Assembly: GCF_019704555.1 (NCBI RefSeq)
Contig: NZ_AP024745.1
Location: 442,501-506,500, forward strand
Length of the DNA stretch: 64,000 nucleotides
From: Actinoplanes sp. L3-i22
GTDB lineage: Bacteria > Actinomycetota > Actinomycetes > Mycobacteriales > Micromonosporaceae
Direction: 5' to 3'
Shown: one piece after another, positions 44,480 through 53,666 of the stretch
How the letters are laid out: every line of letters begins with the position of its first letter
Position numbering within the stretch: position 1 is the stretch's first letter
Position numbers and translations under genes: made by a program
Notes under the pieces: model-generated
Told to the model about the DNA's origin: nothing
Seen by the model: only the letters and a program-made list of their open reading frames with translations
Database searches by the model: none

Positions 44480-44994
44480 TGATCCGCAATCCCTTCGGTT
44501 GTTGATCAGCAAGAGGCACACACATGCTCGCAGATGAATGGAAACCCGCCGCACCGGGCGAAAGTCGCGTTCCCGACGGTATTTTACGGTCCGACCCGTA
44601 TCAGCCCCGGTCGCCGCGGCCGTGCATCCCTTTTGTGCCGGCCTGCGGGTTGGCTTCCCGATACCGTGCGCCCGGGGGAGTGGCCGAGATCTCCATCGAA
44701 CAGCCATCGACCATCAGTATCGGGAGGCGCCCGGCCCGCCGGCGAGCCCGTGGTCCTGGCCGGCGCACCACCGCAGCGAGGTTGGTGCGGATCTCCGGAG
44801 CGCTGGAGGCGGTTCAGGGCCGTGCCGGTCCGCGCGACCACCAGCACGACGCGCGAGTAGTCAACGGTCGCCCACGGGTTCCGGGTTCCGAACGAGGGAT
44901 CACGCGCCGGCGTCGAGGTCGTCCTCGATGTCCGGCGCATCCCGCCGACCTGGACGGTCGCCGGCCGCTCGGGCGCGGCCGGCGACGGCCGGGG
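44480..44994. other. 515-base gene-poor stretch
   Basis: No convincing gene is seen between the kinase start and the haem oxygenase stop. The longest minus-strand frame (about 118 codons, 44584-44940) has an arginine- and proline-rich translation with no family resemblance beyond a hydrophobic VVLVVARTG patch. It may contain the kinase promoter (on the minus strand near 44490-44560) and decayed coding DNA. Confidence 0.5.
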
Positions 44995-45648
44995 TCAGGC
45001 CGCGGCGACCAGATCTTCCGGGTACGTCGTGCCCAGCTCCTGGAACACCGCCGCGTTCAGGGTGAACGCCAGCTGCGACTCGGCGACCAGGGTGTCCAGC
45101 TCGGCGTCGGGCAGATCGAGCGCGTCCAGCCGGGCGCGGTAGACGGTCTTGTACGCCTTCGGATCGACAATCTGGTCGAACCGGTAGAAAGCCGTCCCCA
45201 GCGAGCCGAGGTGGTACGTCGCGGCGACCTTGCGGCCGACCAGCTGACCACCGGACAGATCGCCCAGATAGCGCACATAGTGGTGCGCCACGAAGTGCCC
45301 CGGCGAGGTGTAGCAGAACTCGCGCAGCCGCTCCGCGTACCGCCGGGTGGCCTCGACCGGCTCGACGTGCGCTTCCCAGTTCGGGCCGTACAGGTGGGCC
45401 AGATCGGACTCCAGCGCGGCGACCCGGGACAGGGCCGGGTCGGCGAAGTCCCCCGCGACCGGGTTGTCGCGCATGGCGAGCGCCGCGGCCTCCAACTCCC
45501 GGTAGACGATCAGGTACTGCGCGGTGAGCGCGGCGAACCCGGCGATCGGGACGGTGCCACCCATCAGCCGGGCGATGAAGCTGCGGGTCTCGGCGTCCCG
45601 GTGCTCGGACATGGTGGCCTTGCGGATACGTGCGGCGAATCCGGTCAT
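44995..45648 (-). CDS. hmuO: haem oxygenase (biliverdin-producing)
   Basis: 217 residues. The proximal haem-ligand histidine lies in SEHRDAE (about residue 16), and the distal-helix glycine motif in RYLGDLSGGQLVGRK (about 129-143). ARLMGGTVP and FYRFDQI fit bacterial HmuO. The enzyme opens haem to biliverdin, CO and iron in the cytoplasm. AGGAAGGA precedes the ATG. It belongs to the haem locus 45-51.7 kb: hmuTUV imports the haem, and this enzyme extracts the iron. Confidence 0.93.
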   Translation of the reverse strand: MTGFAARIRKATMSEHRDAETRSFIARLMGGTVPIAGFAALTAQYLIVYRELEAAALAMRDNPVAGDFADPALSRVAALESDLAHLYGPNWEAHVEPVEATRRYAERLREFCYTSPGHFVAHHYVRYLGDLSGGQLVGRKVAATYHLGSLGTAFYRFDQIVDPKAYKTVYRARLDALDLPDAELDTLVAESQLAFTLNAAVFQELGTTYPEDLVAAA

Positions 45649-45709
45649 CTGTCGGCTCGTCCTTCCTGGTGGTGGTGGGGAGGAAGCACGACAACGGCGT
45701 CGTACTCGA

Positions 45710-46693
45710 TCATGCGGCGGGAGTGCGGACGCTGTCCAGCGCGGTGGCCCGGGCCCGCCGCCGCCTCCGGACCAGCCGGAGGATCAGGTAGAGCAGGGCC
45801 GCGCCGAGCACCGCGACCAGGGCCCAGGGCCAGGCCCAGACGCCGGTGCCGCGGGAGACGGTGGGGAGTCGCTGCTCGAACGACGCGGGCACCACGGAGA
45901 CCTCGGCGGCCAGCCGGACCGTCGGCTGCACGCCGAGGATCTTCTCGGTCACCGTCACCGAGCCGCCGGGCAGCAGCTCGGGGATCACCATGCCACCGGT
46001 GCGGGCCAGCTCCCAGCCGAACGGGCCGGTCACCCGGACCGTCCCGGTGCCGCTGAGCCGCAGGTTGCCGGTGTTGTGCACGAGGTACCGGACGGTCATC
46101 ACGCCGCCGTCGGCGGGGTTCGTGGCCTGGGCGTATTCCAGGCGTACCGAATCGATCTTCAAGGTCGGCGCGACCGCGCCCGCGACCGTGAGGTAGACGC
46201 GGGCCGCGACCCGGCGGTCGACCAGGACCTGCTGGCCGCTCGCGGTGGTCTGCGGCTCGGCGATCGAGGCGACCACCCCGCCGGCGTGGTCGCCCGGCGT
46301 GGCGTCGGCCGGAACCGAGATCGCGAACGGGACGTCCAGCCGGGTGTTCGCCGGCACGGTGTACTTCGTCGCGCCGAGGGTCGTCCAGGAGCCGATGTCG
46401 GTGGGCTTCCGCGCGGCCGGGAGCAGCGCGAACGAGCCGTCGTCGGTGGTGTACGCGTCCGTGCCGTACACCGAGAAGGTGAGCGGCCGGGTGGTCAGGT
46501 TGGTGATCCCGACGTAGTCGGTCAGCCGCTCGCCGGGGGCGGCCCGCCGGATCACGTAGTCCCGGCCGTCCGGCCCCTTCGCCGTCGACGGCTGCACCGA
46601 CCAGCGCACGTCCGAGGCGGCCGGCGCGGCCTGGGCCGGCGCGGGCGAGAGGACGAGCAGAAGTACGGCGGCCAGCGCGCCACGTACGAACAT
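45710..46693 (-). CDS. secreted membrane-anchored DUF916-like (WxL-interacting type) protein
   Basis: 327 residues: signal peptide (1-22, ending AQA), an immunoglobulin-like region with RRAAPGERLTDYVGITNLTTRPLTFSVYG (about 50-78), GDHAGGVVASI and VRYLVHNTGNLRLSGTGTVRVTGPFG (about 195-220), then a C-terminal membrane segment (about 288-308) and an arginine-rich tail. The pattern resembles DUF916 proteins, the partners of WxL surface proteins. The next upstream gene encodes an HtaA protein with a WxL-like domain, which fits a surface complex. AAGGAG precedes the ATG. Confidence 0.78.
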   Translation of the reverse strand: MFVRGALAAVLLLVLSPAPAQAAPAASDVRWSVQPSTAKGPDGRDYVIRRAAPGERLTDYVGITNLTTRPLTFSVYGTDAYTTDDGSFALLPAARKPTDIGSWTTLGATKYTVPANTRLDVPFAISVPADATPGDHAGGVVASIAEPQTTASGQQVLVDRRVAARVYLTVAGAVAPTLKIDSVRLEYAQATNPADGGVMTVRYLVHNTGNLRLSGTGTVRVTGPFGWELARTGGMVIPELLPGGSVTVTEKILGVQPTVRLAAEVSVVPASFEQRLPTVSRGTGVWAWPWALVAVLGAALLYLILRLVRRRRRARATALDSVRTPAA

Positions 46694-46774
46694 GGTGCTC
46701 CTTACGATGGGTGCGGGCCGGCCGGGAATTGTTGCGGAATTCCCGGCCGGTTCCCGCCCGTGGCGAGCCGAGGC

Positions 46775-47935
46775 TCAGGCGAGCGTCAGGGTGAGCACCG
46801 CGCTGTACTCACCGGCGGTGCTGGACTCGGGGATGCCGAGGCTCAGCGCCGCGCCGCACGTGGAACTGCCGAGGCTGCTCCCCGTCTCGGCCTTGCACAG
46901 GGTGTGGCTGGCGCCCAGGCCGGTGCCCGGAGCGACCGGACCGCCCGGAGCCACCGCGCTGGTGACGCCCTTCGCGTTCACCAGGCCGCTGTTCGCGACC
47001 GCGGCGGTCGGCGTCCAGCCGAGGTTGGCCGCCGGGATGGTCGCCCCGCCGGTCGCGGTGAAATCGGTGACCTGACCGACCAGGTCCCAACCGGAGTTGG
47101 TGCCCCGCAGGTCGCTGACCGTGACCGCGTTCAGGTTGCCGGTCGCGGTCTGGCCCGGGGTGGCCGCGGAGAGCGGCACGGCGGAGCCGGCCGAGGTCAG
47201 CGTGAGCGCCCCGCCGGTGACCGCCGCGGTGATCTTCTGCGACGCCGAGCCGTTGCCCGGATCGGCCGGATCCGTGGGATCGGTGGGATCCGTCGGGTCG
47301 GTCGGGTCGGTGGGGTCGGTCGCGGAGGCCGACGCCGACGCGGTGATCGGGTCGAGCGCCGAGCCGGCCGCGTAGAAGCCCGCGAACGCGCCCGCACCCG
47401 CGCTGGTCAGCGTGCTGGCCAGGTTCGAGAACGAGACGGCGCCGTCGGTCACGGTCGGCGCGGTGGTCACCACGGTGGCGATCTCGGCCTGGTCGAGGTG
47501 CTGCTCGGTGCTGCCCCCGTTGGCGACCAGGTCCACATCGGCCAGCAGCGAGCCCGTGCCGTCGCCGTCGACGACCAGGGTCGGGTTGGCCAGGGTGATC
47601 TCGAACATGTGCAGCGGGTACGAGAAGACGACCGTCCCGCCGTAGTTGACCGTCGCGGTGCCGGCGGTGGCGTCGTACGTGCCACCGGCCGCCGGGAAGT
47701 CGAACGTGCCGTCGGCGTTGCGGGTCGCGCCGTCCTTGGTGGCGATCGGCGGGGTGCCGTTGCCGGTGGCGACGTACGCCCGGAACGACGCCTTGAAGCC
47801 CCAGTCCAGACTTCCGCCGCCGACCTGGACCGTGGCGGCCATCGCCGGGGACGTGCCGACCAGCGCCGTCGCGGCGCCGAGGGCCAGCGCGCCGGCCCAG
47901 AGGGCGGCCCGATACGAGCCGTGTGATGTGCCCAT
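46775..47935 (-). CDS. HtaA-domain haem-binding surface protein with WxL-like C-terminus
   Basis: 386 residues: signal peptide (1-33), an HtaA domain (about 35-205; GSLDWGFKASFRAYV with the start used for haem coordination, FDFPAAGG, YPLHMFEITLANPTLVV), an Asp-Pro-Thr repeat linker (about 208-228), and a domain of about 155 residues with SGWDLVGQVTDF (about 285-296) and a closing GEYSAVLTLTL, matching the WxL wall-binding domain except that the second Trp is Leu. HtaA proteins take haem at the cell surface. The gene starts 50 bases from a DtxR/IdeR-type box and is divergent from the hmuTUV operon. Confidence 0.85.
   Translation of the reverse strand: MGTSHGSYRAALWAGALALGAATALVGTSPAMAATVQVGGGSLDWGFKASFRAYVATGNGTPPIATKDGATRNADGTFDFPAAGGTYDATAGTATVNYGGTVVFSYPLHMFEITLANPTLVVDGDGTGSLLADVDLVANGGSTEQHLDQAEIATVVTTAPTVTDGAVSFSNLASTLTSAGAGAFAGFYAAGSALDPITASASASATDPTDPTDPTDPTDPTDPADPGNGSASQKITAAVTGGALTLTSAGSAVPLSAATPGQTATGNLNAVTVSDLRGTNSGWDLVGQVTDFTATGGATIPAANLGWTPTAAVANSGLVNAKGVTSAVAPGGPVAPGTGLGASHTLCKAETGSSLGSSTCGAALSLGIPESSTAGEYSAVLTLTLA
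47257..47319 (-). repeat. nine-base coding repeats (Asp-Pro-Thr linker)
   Basis: About seven tandem 9-base units of the form GAYCCSACS, partly degenerate at the downstream end, encode DPTDPTDPT and its variants between the HtaA and WxL-like domains. Length variation between strains would be expected. Confidence 0.85.
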
Positions 47936-47984
47936 GCTCGTTGATTCCTTCCGAATAGGGCAGTGCTCCGCTGTCGCGGTTTTG

Positions 47985-48003
47985 TTAGGGTAGCCTCACC
48001 TAA
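47985..48003. promoter_or_regulatory. DtxR/IdeR-type iron box
   Basis: TTAGGGTAGCCTCACCTAA matches the IdeR/DtxR consensus TTAGGTTAGGCTAACCTAA at 16 of 19 positions. It lies between the divergent HtaA gene and the surface protein/hmuTUV operon, so one site probably represses both directions when iron is plentiful. Confidence 0.88.
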
Positions 48004-48054
48004 TTCCGTGATCAAAAGCAAGATCAAGGCAGCTCGAATGTGGTGGGGGCGACA

Positions 48055-48831
48055 GTGCGCATCGGCCTGAGAACGGCGGCGGCGGTGCTGGCTCTGCTGG
48101 TGGTGCCGCTGTCCGGCACACCCGCGCAGGCCGCGAAACGACTCACGGTGTCCACGACCAAGGGCCTCGACCGGGCCGGCCAGACGGTCACCGTCACCGG
48201 TCGCGGCTACGACGTCGACAAGGGCATCTACGTGGCGTTCTGCCTGGACAACGGGCCGGGCGTGATGCCCTCGCCGTGCGGCGGCGGGGCCGACATGGCC
48301 GGCTCGTCGGGCTCCTCGGCGTGGATCTCGTCGAACCCGCCGTCCTATGGGGAGGGCCTGGCCACGCCGTACGGCAAGGGCGGCTCGTTCTCGGTGCGGA
48401 TCCGGGTCAGCCAGATGATCGGGGACGTCGACTGCGCGGTGCGGGGCTGCGCCATCGTGACCCGAAATGATCACACTCGGACCAGTGATCGCTCGCAGGA
48501 TGTGCGGGTTGCGGTCAGGTTTGCCCCGGTTCAGCACGGCTCGCCGGTGACAACGGCCACGGGTGGAGTGGCGGCGACCGCCGGTTCCCCCGCAAAAGGG
48601 GCAACCAAGACTCCGGTCGGGCCGCCGACCGGGCGCCTCGCCACCGCCGCGCCGACGGATGCGGTGCCGACGGCGGCCGCGGTTCCGGCCGCCGACATCG
48701 CGCTGACCCGGACCAGCTCGGCCACGCCGATGGGGCACTGGTGGGCGATCGGCGGCGCGTTCCTGGTCGGCCTGCTCGCCGCGTCGCTGGCCGGCCGCCT
48801 CCGCCGCCGCCGGAAGGGAGCAAGCGCATGA
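48055..48831 (+). CDS. secreted, membrane-anchored Ig-like protein of the haem locus
   Basis: 258 residues: signal peptide (about 1-30, ending AQA), a neocarzinostatin-like immunoglobulin domain (about 33-160: TVTVTGRGYDVDKGIYVAFC, PSPCGGGADM, AWISSNPPSYGEGLATPYGKGG, CAVRGCAIVTRNDHTRTSDRSQD), a Pro/Thr/Ala-rich stalk (about 165-220), one membrane segment and a basic tail. Related proteins accompany hta/hmu loci in actinobacteria and are thought to help move haem across the wall. GTG 48055 is chosen for GGGGG upstream; GTG 48040 is an alternative. Its stop overlaps hmuT. Confidence 0.8.
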   Translation: MRIGLRTAAAVLALLVVPLSGTPAQAAKRLTVSTTKGLDRAGQTVTVTGRGYDVDKGIYVAFCLDNGPGVMPSPCGGGADMAGSSGSSAWISSNPPSYGEGLATPYGKGGSFSVRIRVSQMIGDVDCAVRGCAIVTRNDHTRTSDRSQDVRVAVRFAPVQHGSPVTTATGGVAATAGSPAKGATKTPVGPPTGRLATAAPTDAVPTAAAVPAADIALTRTSSATPMGHWWAIGGAFLVGLLAASLAGRLRRRRKGASA

Positions 48832-49844
48832 TCCGCCGACTTGCCGGGGCCATCGCCGTCGCGTTGCTGCTCACCGGCTGCACCGCGGTCAGCGAGGTGG
48901 GACCGGAAACGGACACCACGGCCAACGGCTGTGGGATCGCGACGGCCACGCTGGCCACCGCGGACATCAGCCCGCTCGACCCGCGGCCCACGCCGAAGTT
49001 GCCGGTCACGGTCGACTCGGCGGACGGCCGGAAGGTCACCGTGACGAGCGCCGACCGGATCCTCGCGGTCAACCTCTACGGCTCGCTCGGCGAGATCGTT
49101 TTCAGCCTCGGGCTCGGCGACCGGGTGATCGGCCGGGACACCTCGACGACGTTCCCGGCCGCGAAGAAGCTGCCGCTGGTCACGCCGCAGGGGCACGATC
49201 TCTCCGCGGAGGCGATCCTCAAGCTCAACCCGACGGTGCTGCTCGCCGACGACAGCATCGGGCCGCCGACCGTTCTTGATCAGGTGCGTAAGGCCGGCAT
49301 CCCGGTCGTCGTCGTGGACGACGAGCAGACCCTCGCCTCGGTGCCCGAGCACATCCGCGCGGTGGCCGCCGCGCTCGGCGTCCCGGAGGCGGGCGAACGC
49401 CTGGTCACGCGTGTCCAGAGCGAGATCGACGCGGCCCGGGAGTCGGCGCCGAAAACCGGAAAACCCTTGAAGATCGCATTTTTGTACGTACGGGGCACCG
49501 CCGGCGTCTACCTGATCGGCGGCAAGGGAGCCGGCTCGGACGCGATGATCCAGGCGATCGGGGCGGTCGACGCCGGCACCGCGATCGGGCTCGCGAAGTT
49601 CCGCCCGATGACCAGCGAAGGCCTGATCAACGCGGCCCCGGACGTGATCCTGGTGATGACCGAGGGCCTCAGATCCGTCGGCGGCGTCGACGGGCTGCTC
49701 AAACTCGCCGGGGTGGCGCAGACGCCGGCCGGGATCAACCGCCGGATCGTGGACATGGACGACGGGGTGCTGCTGAACTTCGGCGCGCGGACCGGGCAGG
49801 CCGTCGCCGCGCTGGCCAAGGCGGTCTACGGCCCATGCAACTGA
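48828..49844 (+). CDS. hmuT: haemin ABC transporter, substrate-binding lipoprotein
   Basis: 338 residues with lipobox LLTGC (Cys about 18). A class III binding fold (DRILAVNLYGSLGEIVFSLGLGDRVIGRD; VVVVDDEQTLASV). Likely haem ligands are His in TPQGHDLS and Tyr in RGTAGVYLIGG, the two positions used in corynebacterial HmuT. The ATG overlaps the upstream stop, and the end overlaps hmuU by ten bases. Confidence 0.93.
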   Translation: MIRRLAGAIAVALLLTGCTAVSEVGPETDTTANGCGIATATLATADISPLDPRPTPKLPVTVDSADGRKVTVTSADRILAVNLYGSLGEIVFSLGLGDRVIGRDTSTTFPAAKKLPLVTPQGHDLSAEAILKLNPTVLLADDSIGPPTVLDQVRKAGIPVVVVDDEQTLASVPEHIRAVAAALGVPEAGERLVTRVQSEIDAARESAPKTGKPLKIAFLYVRGTAGVYLIGGKGAGSDAMIQAIGAVDAGTAIGLAKFRPMTSEGLINAAPDVILVMTEGLRSVGGVDGLLKLAGVAQTPAGINRRIVDMDDGVLLNFGARTGQAVAALAKAVYGPCN

Positions 49845-50929
49845 ACGACGACCAGCCGCGGCTCGCTCCGGCGCGGGTGCGGTCGGGGCGGTTCACGGCG
49901 TACCGGAAATCGGGTTTGATCTTTGGTCTCGGGTTGGGGTTGGTGGTGGTCGCGCTGCTCGCGGCGGGACGCGGGCAGGTCCCGATCTCGCCCGCCGAGG
50001 TCGCCGGGTCGCTGCTGCACCGCCTCGGCCTGGACGTCGGACCGCTGCCCGCCGCGGTGCAGGGCGAGAACGCGCTGTGGCTGGTCCGCTTCCCCCGGGT
50101 CACCCTCGCGATCCTGGTCGGCGCGTCCCTGGGCTGCGCCGGCGCGCTCATGCAGGGCGTCTTCGGCAACCCGCTGGCCGAGCCGGGCGTGGTCGGCGTC
50201 TCGGCCGGCGCGGCGGTCGGCGCCGCGGCCGCGATCGTCAGCGGCCTCACCGTCCTCGGGAACTGGAGCACCGCCGCGGCAGCGTTCACCGGCGGCATCA
50301 TCACCACCTTCCTGGTGTACGCGATGTCGCGCGCCAACGGACGCACCGAGGTCGTCACGCTGGTGCTGACCGGCGTCGCGGTGAACGCCACGGCCGGCGC
50401 CCTGCTCGGCCTGCTGATGTTCCTGACCGACGACGACGGGGTCCGGGCGATCGCGTTCTGGCAGCTCGGCAGCCTGGCCCAGGCGACCTGGGGCGCGGTC
50501 GGGGTGGCGCTGCCGTGCGCCGCGCTCGGCCTCGCGGTGGCCTTCGTCTGCTCGCGGAAACTCGACCTGCTCGCCCTCGGCGAGGGACCCGCCCGGCACC
50601 TCGGCGTCGACACCGAACGCCTGCGGATCACCGCGATCGTGGCAACCGCCCTGCTCACCGCGTCGGCGGTGGCGTTCACCGGAATCATCAGCTTCGTCGG
50701 CCTGGTCGTGCCCCACCTGATCCGGATGGCCGCCGGGCCGGGCCACCGCGTGCTGATCCCGGCCAGCGCCCTGGGCGGCGCGATCGTCGTGGTACTCGGC
50801 GACCTGATCGCCCGGACCGCCGTCGATTACCAGGAGCTGCCGCTCGGCGTGCTCACCGCGGTGGTCGGCGGGCCGGCCTTCTTCTGGCTGCTCCGGCGGA
50901 CCCGGGCACGGGCGGGAGGCTGGGGATGA
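49835..50929 (+). CDS. hmuU: haemin ABC transporter permease
   Basis: 364 residues, FecCD family, about ten membrane segments. Seen: RFPRVTLAILVGASLGCAGALMQGVFGNPLAEPGVVGVSAGAA, GEGPARHLGVDTERLR (the ATPase-coupling loop) and GIISFVGLVVPHLIRMAAG. It overlaps hmuT at its start and hmuV at its end, so the three are one translational unit under the iron box. Confidence 0.93.
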   Translation: MQLNDDQPRLAPARVRSGRFTAYRKSGLIFGLGLGLVVVALLAAGRGQVPISPAEVAGSLLHRLGLDVGPLPAAVQGENALWLVRFPRVTLAILVGASLGCAGALMQGVFGNPLAEPGVVGVSAGAAVGAAAAIVSGLTVLGNWSTAAAAFTGGIITTFLVYAMSRANGRTEVVTLVLTGVAVNATAGALLGLLMFLTDDDGVRAIAFWQLGSLAQATWGAVGVALPCAALGLAVAFVCSRKLDLLALGEGPARHLGVDTERLRITAIVATALLTASAVAFTGIISFVGLVVPHLIRMAAGPGHRVLIPASALGGAIVVVLGDLIARTAVDYQELPLGVLTAVVGGPAFFWLLRRTRARAGGWG

Positions 50930-51702
50930 CGGCTGTTCCGGGGCTGCGGGCGGTGGGCGTCCGCGTCCGGCTCGGTGGGCGACCTGTGGTGGACGGCGTC
51001 GACCTGCACGTCGACGCCGGGGAGGTGGTGGCCCTGGTCGGCCCGAACGGCGCCGGGAAGTCCACTTTGCTCGCCGCGCTCGCCGGTGACGTCCGGGCCG
51101 AGGGAAGTGTCCAGGTCGCCGGGCGGGAGATCGGCGGATATCGGCCGGTCGAGCTGGCCCGGCTGCGCGCGGTGCTGCCGCAGAAGGCGACGCTGTCGTT
51201 CCCGTTCACGGTCGGCGAGGTGGTCCGGATGGGCCGCGCGCCCTGGGCCGGGCGGCCGGAGCGGGCGGAGGATCCCGAGGCGGTTGCCGAAGCCATGCGG
51301 CAGACCGAGACGACCGATTTCGATCAGCGCCCGTTTCCCGCGCTCTCCGGCGGCGAACAGGCCCGGGTGGCGCTGGCGCGGGTGCTGGCCCAGCGGACTC
51401 CGGTGCTGCTGCTCGACGAGCCGACCGCCGCGCTCGACCTGCGGCATCAGGAGCTCGTCCTGGGCACGGCCCGGGACCGGTCCCGGGCCGGGGCGGCGGT
51501 GATCGTGGTCCTGCACGATCTGGGCCTGGCCGCGGCGTACGCAAATCGGGTCTATGTCCTTGCCGCAGGCCGTGTCCGCGGTGCCGGCCCACCGGCCGAG
51601 ATCTTCACCGACGAGCTGCTCAGCGACGTCTACCAGCACGACGTCGAGGTATTCCCACACCCCACCGGAGGCCCTCGACTGATCGTCCCCCGCAGAACCT
51701 GA
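50926..51702 (+). CDS. hmuV: haemin ABC transporter ATP-binding protein
   Basis: 258 residues: Walker A GPNGAGKST (about residue 37), LSGGEQARVALARVLAQ, Walker B LLLDEPTAALDLRHQE and VVLHDLGLAAAYA. This matches HmuV, including the GEQARV variant of the signature. The ATG overlaps the hmuU stop (ATGA). Last gene of the haem import operon; a long inverted repeat follows. Confidence 0.93.
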   Translation: MTAVPGLRAVGVRVRLGGRPVVDGVDLHVDAGEVVALVGPNGAGKSTLLAALAGDVRAEGSVQVAGREIGGYRPVELARLRAVLPQKATLSFPFTVGEVVRMGRAPWAGRPERAEDPEAVAEAMRQTETTDFDQRPFPALSGGEQARVALARVLAQRTPVLLLDEPTAALDLRHQELVLGTARDRSRAGAAVIVVLHDLGLAAAYANRVYVLAAGRVRGAGPPAEIFTDELLSDVYQHDVEVFPHPTGGPRLIVPRRT

Positions 51703-51724
51703 CCGGCACCGTCACGTCTCCCCA

Positions 51725-51822
51725 CGAAACGCCGCCGGTGAGGAGGCCGCTGATTTTTCGACGCCGCGGGGTTTGCGGCGGCGGAAAATCATCGGACTCC
51801 TCACCGGTTACCAGGCGTTTTG
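51725..51822. repeat. 98-base nested inverted repeat
   Basis: Three or more blocks pair symmetrically: CGAAACGCC with GGCGTTTTG, CCGGTGAGGAG (51735-51745) with CTCCTCACCGG (51797-51807), GATTTTTC with GAAAATC, and CGCCGC with GCGGCG at the tip. It lies between the convergent hmuV and trypsin genes, so it may be a two-way terminator. It may also be a small mobile inverted-repeat element, since it is much longer than a terminator needs. Confidence 0.7.
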
Positions 51823-51886
51823 TGCGCGGAGCGAAGCGGAGCCAAGCTAGCTCAGTCTGCGCCTGTCAACCCTCACAAAATCACCT

Positions 51887-52714
<828 letters not shown>

Positions 52715-52913
52715 TCAGAAGAGACTCCCATCAATATCTACGAACATGGATATCCCAAACCACTCATACCGCCGGACACCGGCCGGGCGGTGGCCGGGTG
52801 ATCGACGAATGAAGATTTGTTATTGACTGGATGGCGTAACGGTCGTAATTTTCATCAGCAACGGGGTTGGATGAAAAGGATGACCGCAGGCTCGGCCGCG
52901 CGAAAGGACAACC

Positions 52914-53666
52914 GTGAGCGTCACCAGCGAGGACTACCTGCAGCAGATCCGGGCCGTGGTGGACCGGGTCGGCACCGGCCAGGCCGACCAGAAGCGGCGC
53001 GCCGCCGACCTGCTGACCACGACGATCCGCAACGGGGGCGTGATCCAGGCGTTCGGCTGCGGGCACTCCGAGGCGTTCGCCATGGAGATCGCCGGCCGGG
53101 CCGGTGGCCTGGTCCCGACGAACCGGATCGCCCTGCGGGACGTCGTCCTCTACGGCGGTGACCCGCTGGACGTGCTGGCCGACCCGATGGTGGAGCGGGA
53201 CACGACGATCGCGCACCGGCTCTACGAGCTCGCCCCGATCAAGCCGGACGACGCGTTCATGATCGCGTCGAACTCCGGGATCAACGGTGCGGTCGTCGAG
53301 ATGGCGCTGCTGGTCAAGGAGCGTGGGCACGCGCTGATCGCGGTCACCTCGGCGCGGCACTCGGCCGGCGTCGCGTCGCGGCACCCGAGCGGGCGCAAGC
53401 TGAGCGAGCTCGCCGACGTGGTGCTGGACAACGGGGCGCCCTACGGGGACGCGGTTCTTCCGCTGCCGGGTGGCGGCGCGGTCGGCGCGGTCTCCTCGAT
53501 CACCGCGGCGCTGCTGGCCCAGCAGCTCGTCACCGAGGTGGTCGCGAACCTGATCGCGGCGGGGGTCACGCCGCCGGTCTACCTGTCCGACAACGTGCCC
53601 GGCGGCAAGGAACACAACGCCGAGCTGGAGGCACGCTACGCGGGGCGCATCCGGCGTACCGCATGA
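52914..53666 (+). CDS. SIS-domain phosphosugar-binding protein (UPF0309 type)
   Basis: 250 residues with a SIS fold: GGVIQAFGCGHSEAFAMEIAGRAGG (about 42-66), MIASNSGINGAVVEMA (about 119-134) and ALIAVTSARHSAGV. It resembles the UPF0309 proteins, found beside phosphotransferase and amino-sugar genes; members bind or isomerise phosphosugars. AAAGGA lies five bases before the GTG. No sugar transporter is adjacent, so the substrate is not indicated. Confidence 0.88.
   Translation: MSVTSEDYLQQIRAVVDRVGTGQADQKRRAADLLTTTIRNGGVIQAFGCGHSEAFAMEIAGRAGGLVPTNRIALRDVVLYGGDPLDVLADPMVERDTTIAHRLYELAPIKPDDAFMIASNSGINGAVVEMALLVKERGHALIAVTSARHSAGVASRHPSGRKLSELADVVLDNGAPYGDAVLPLPGGGAVGAVSSITAALLAQQLVTEVVANLIAAGVTPPVYLSDNVPGGKEHNAELEARYAGRIRRTA

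Noticed and set aside
44584..44940. 118-codon minus-strand frame in the gene-poor stretch
   Set aside because: No ribosome-binding site, Arg/Pro-rich translation and no recognised domain; reported only as a possible relic.
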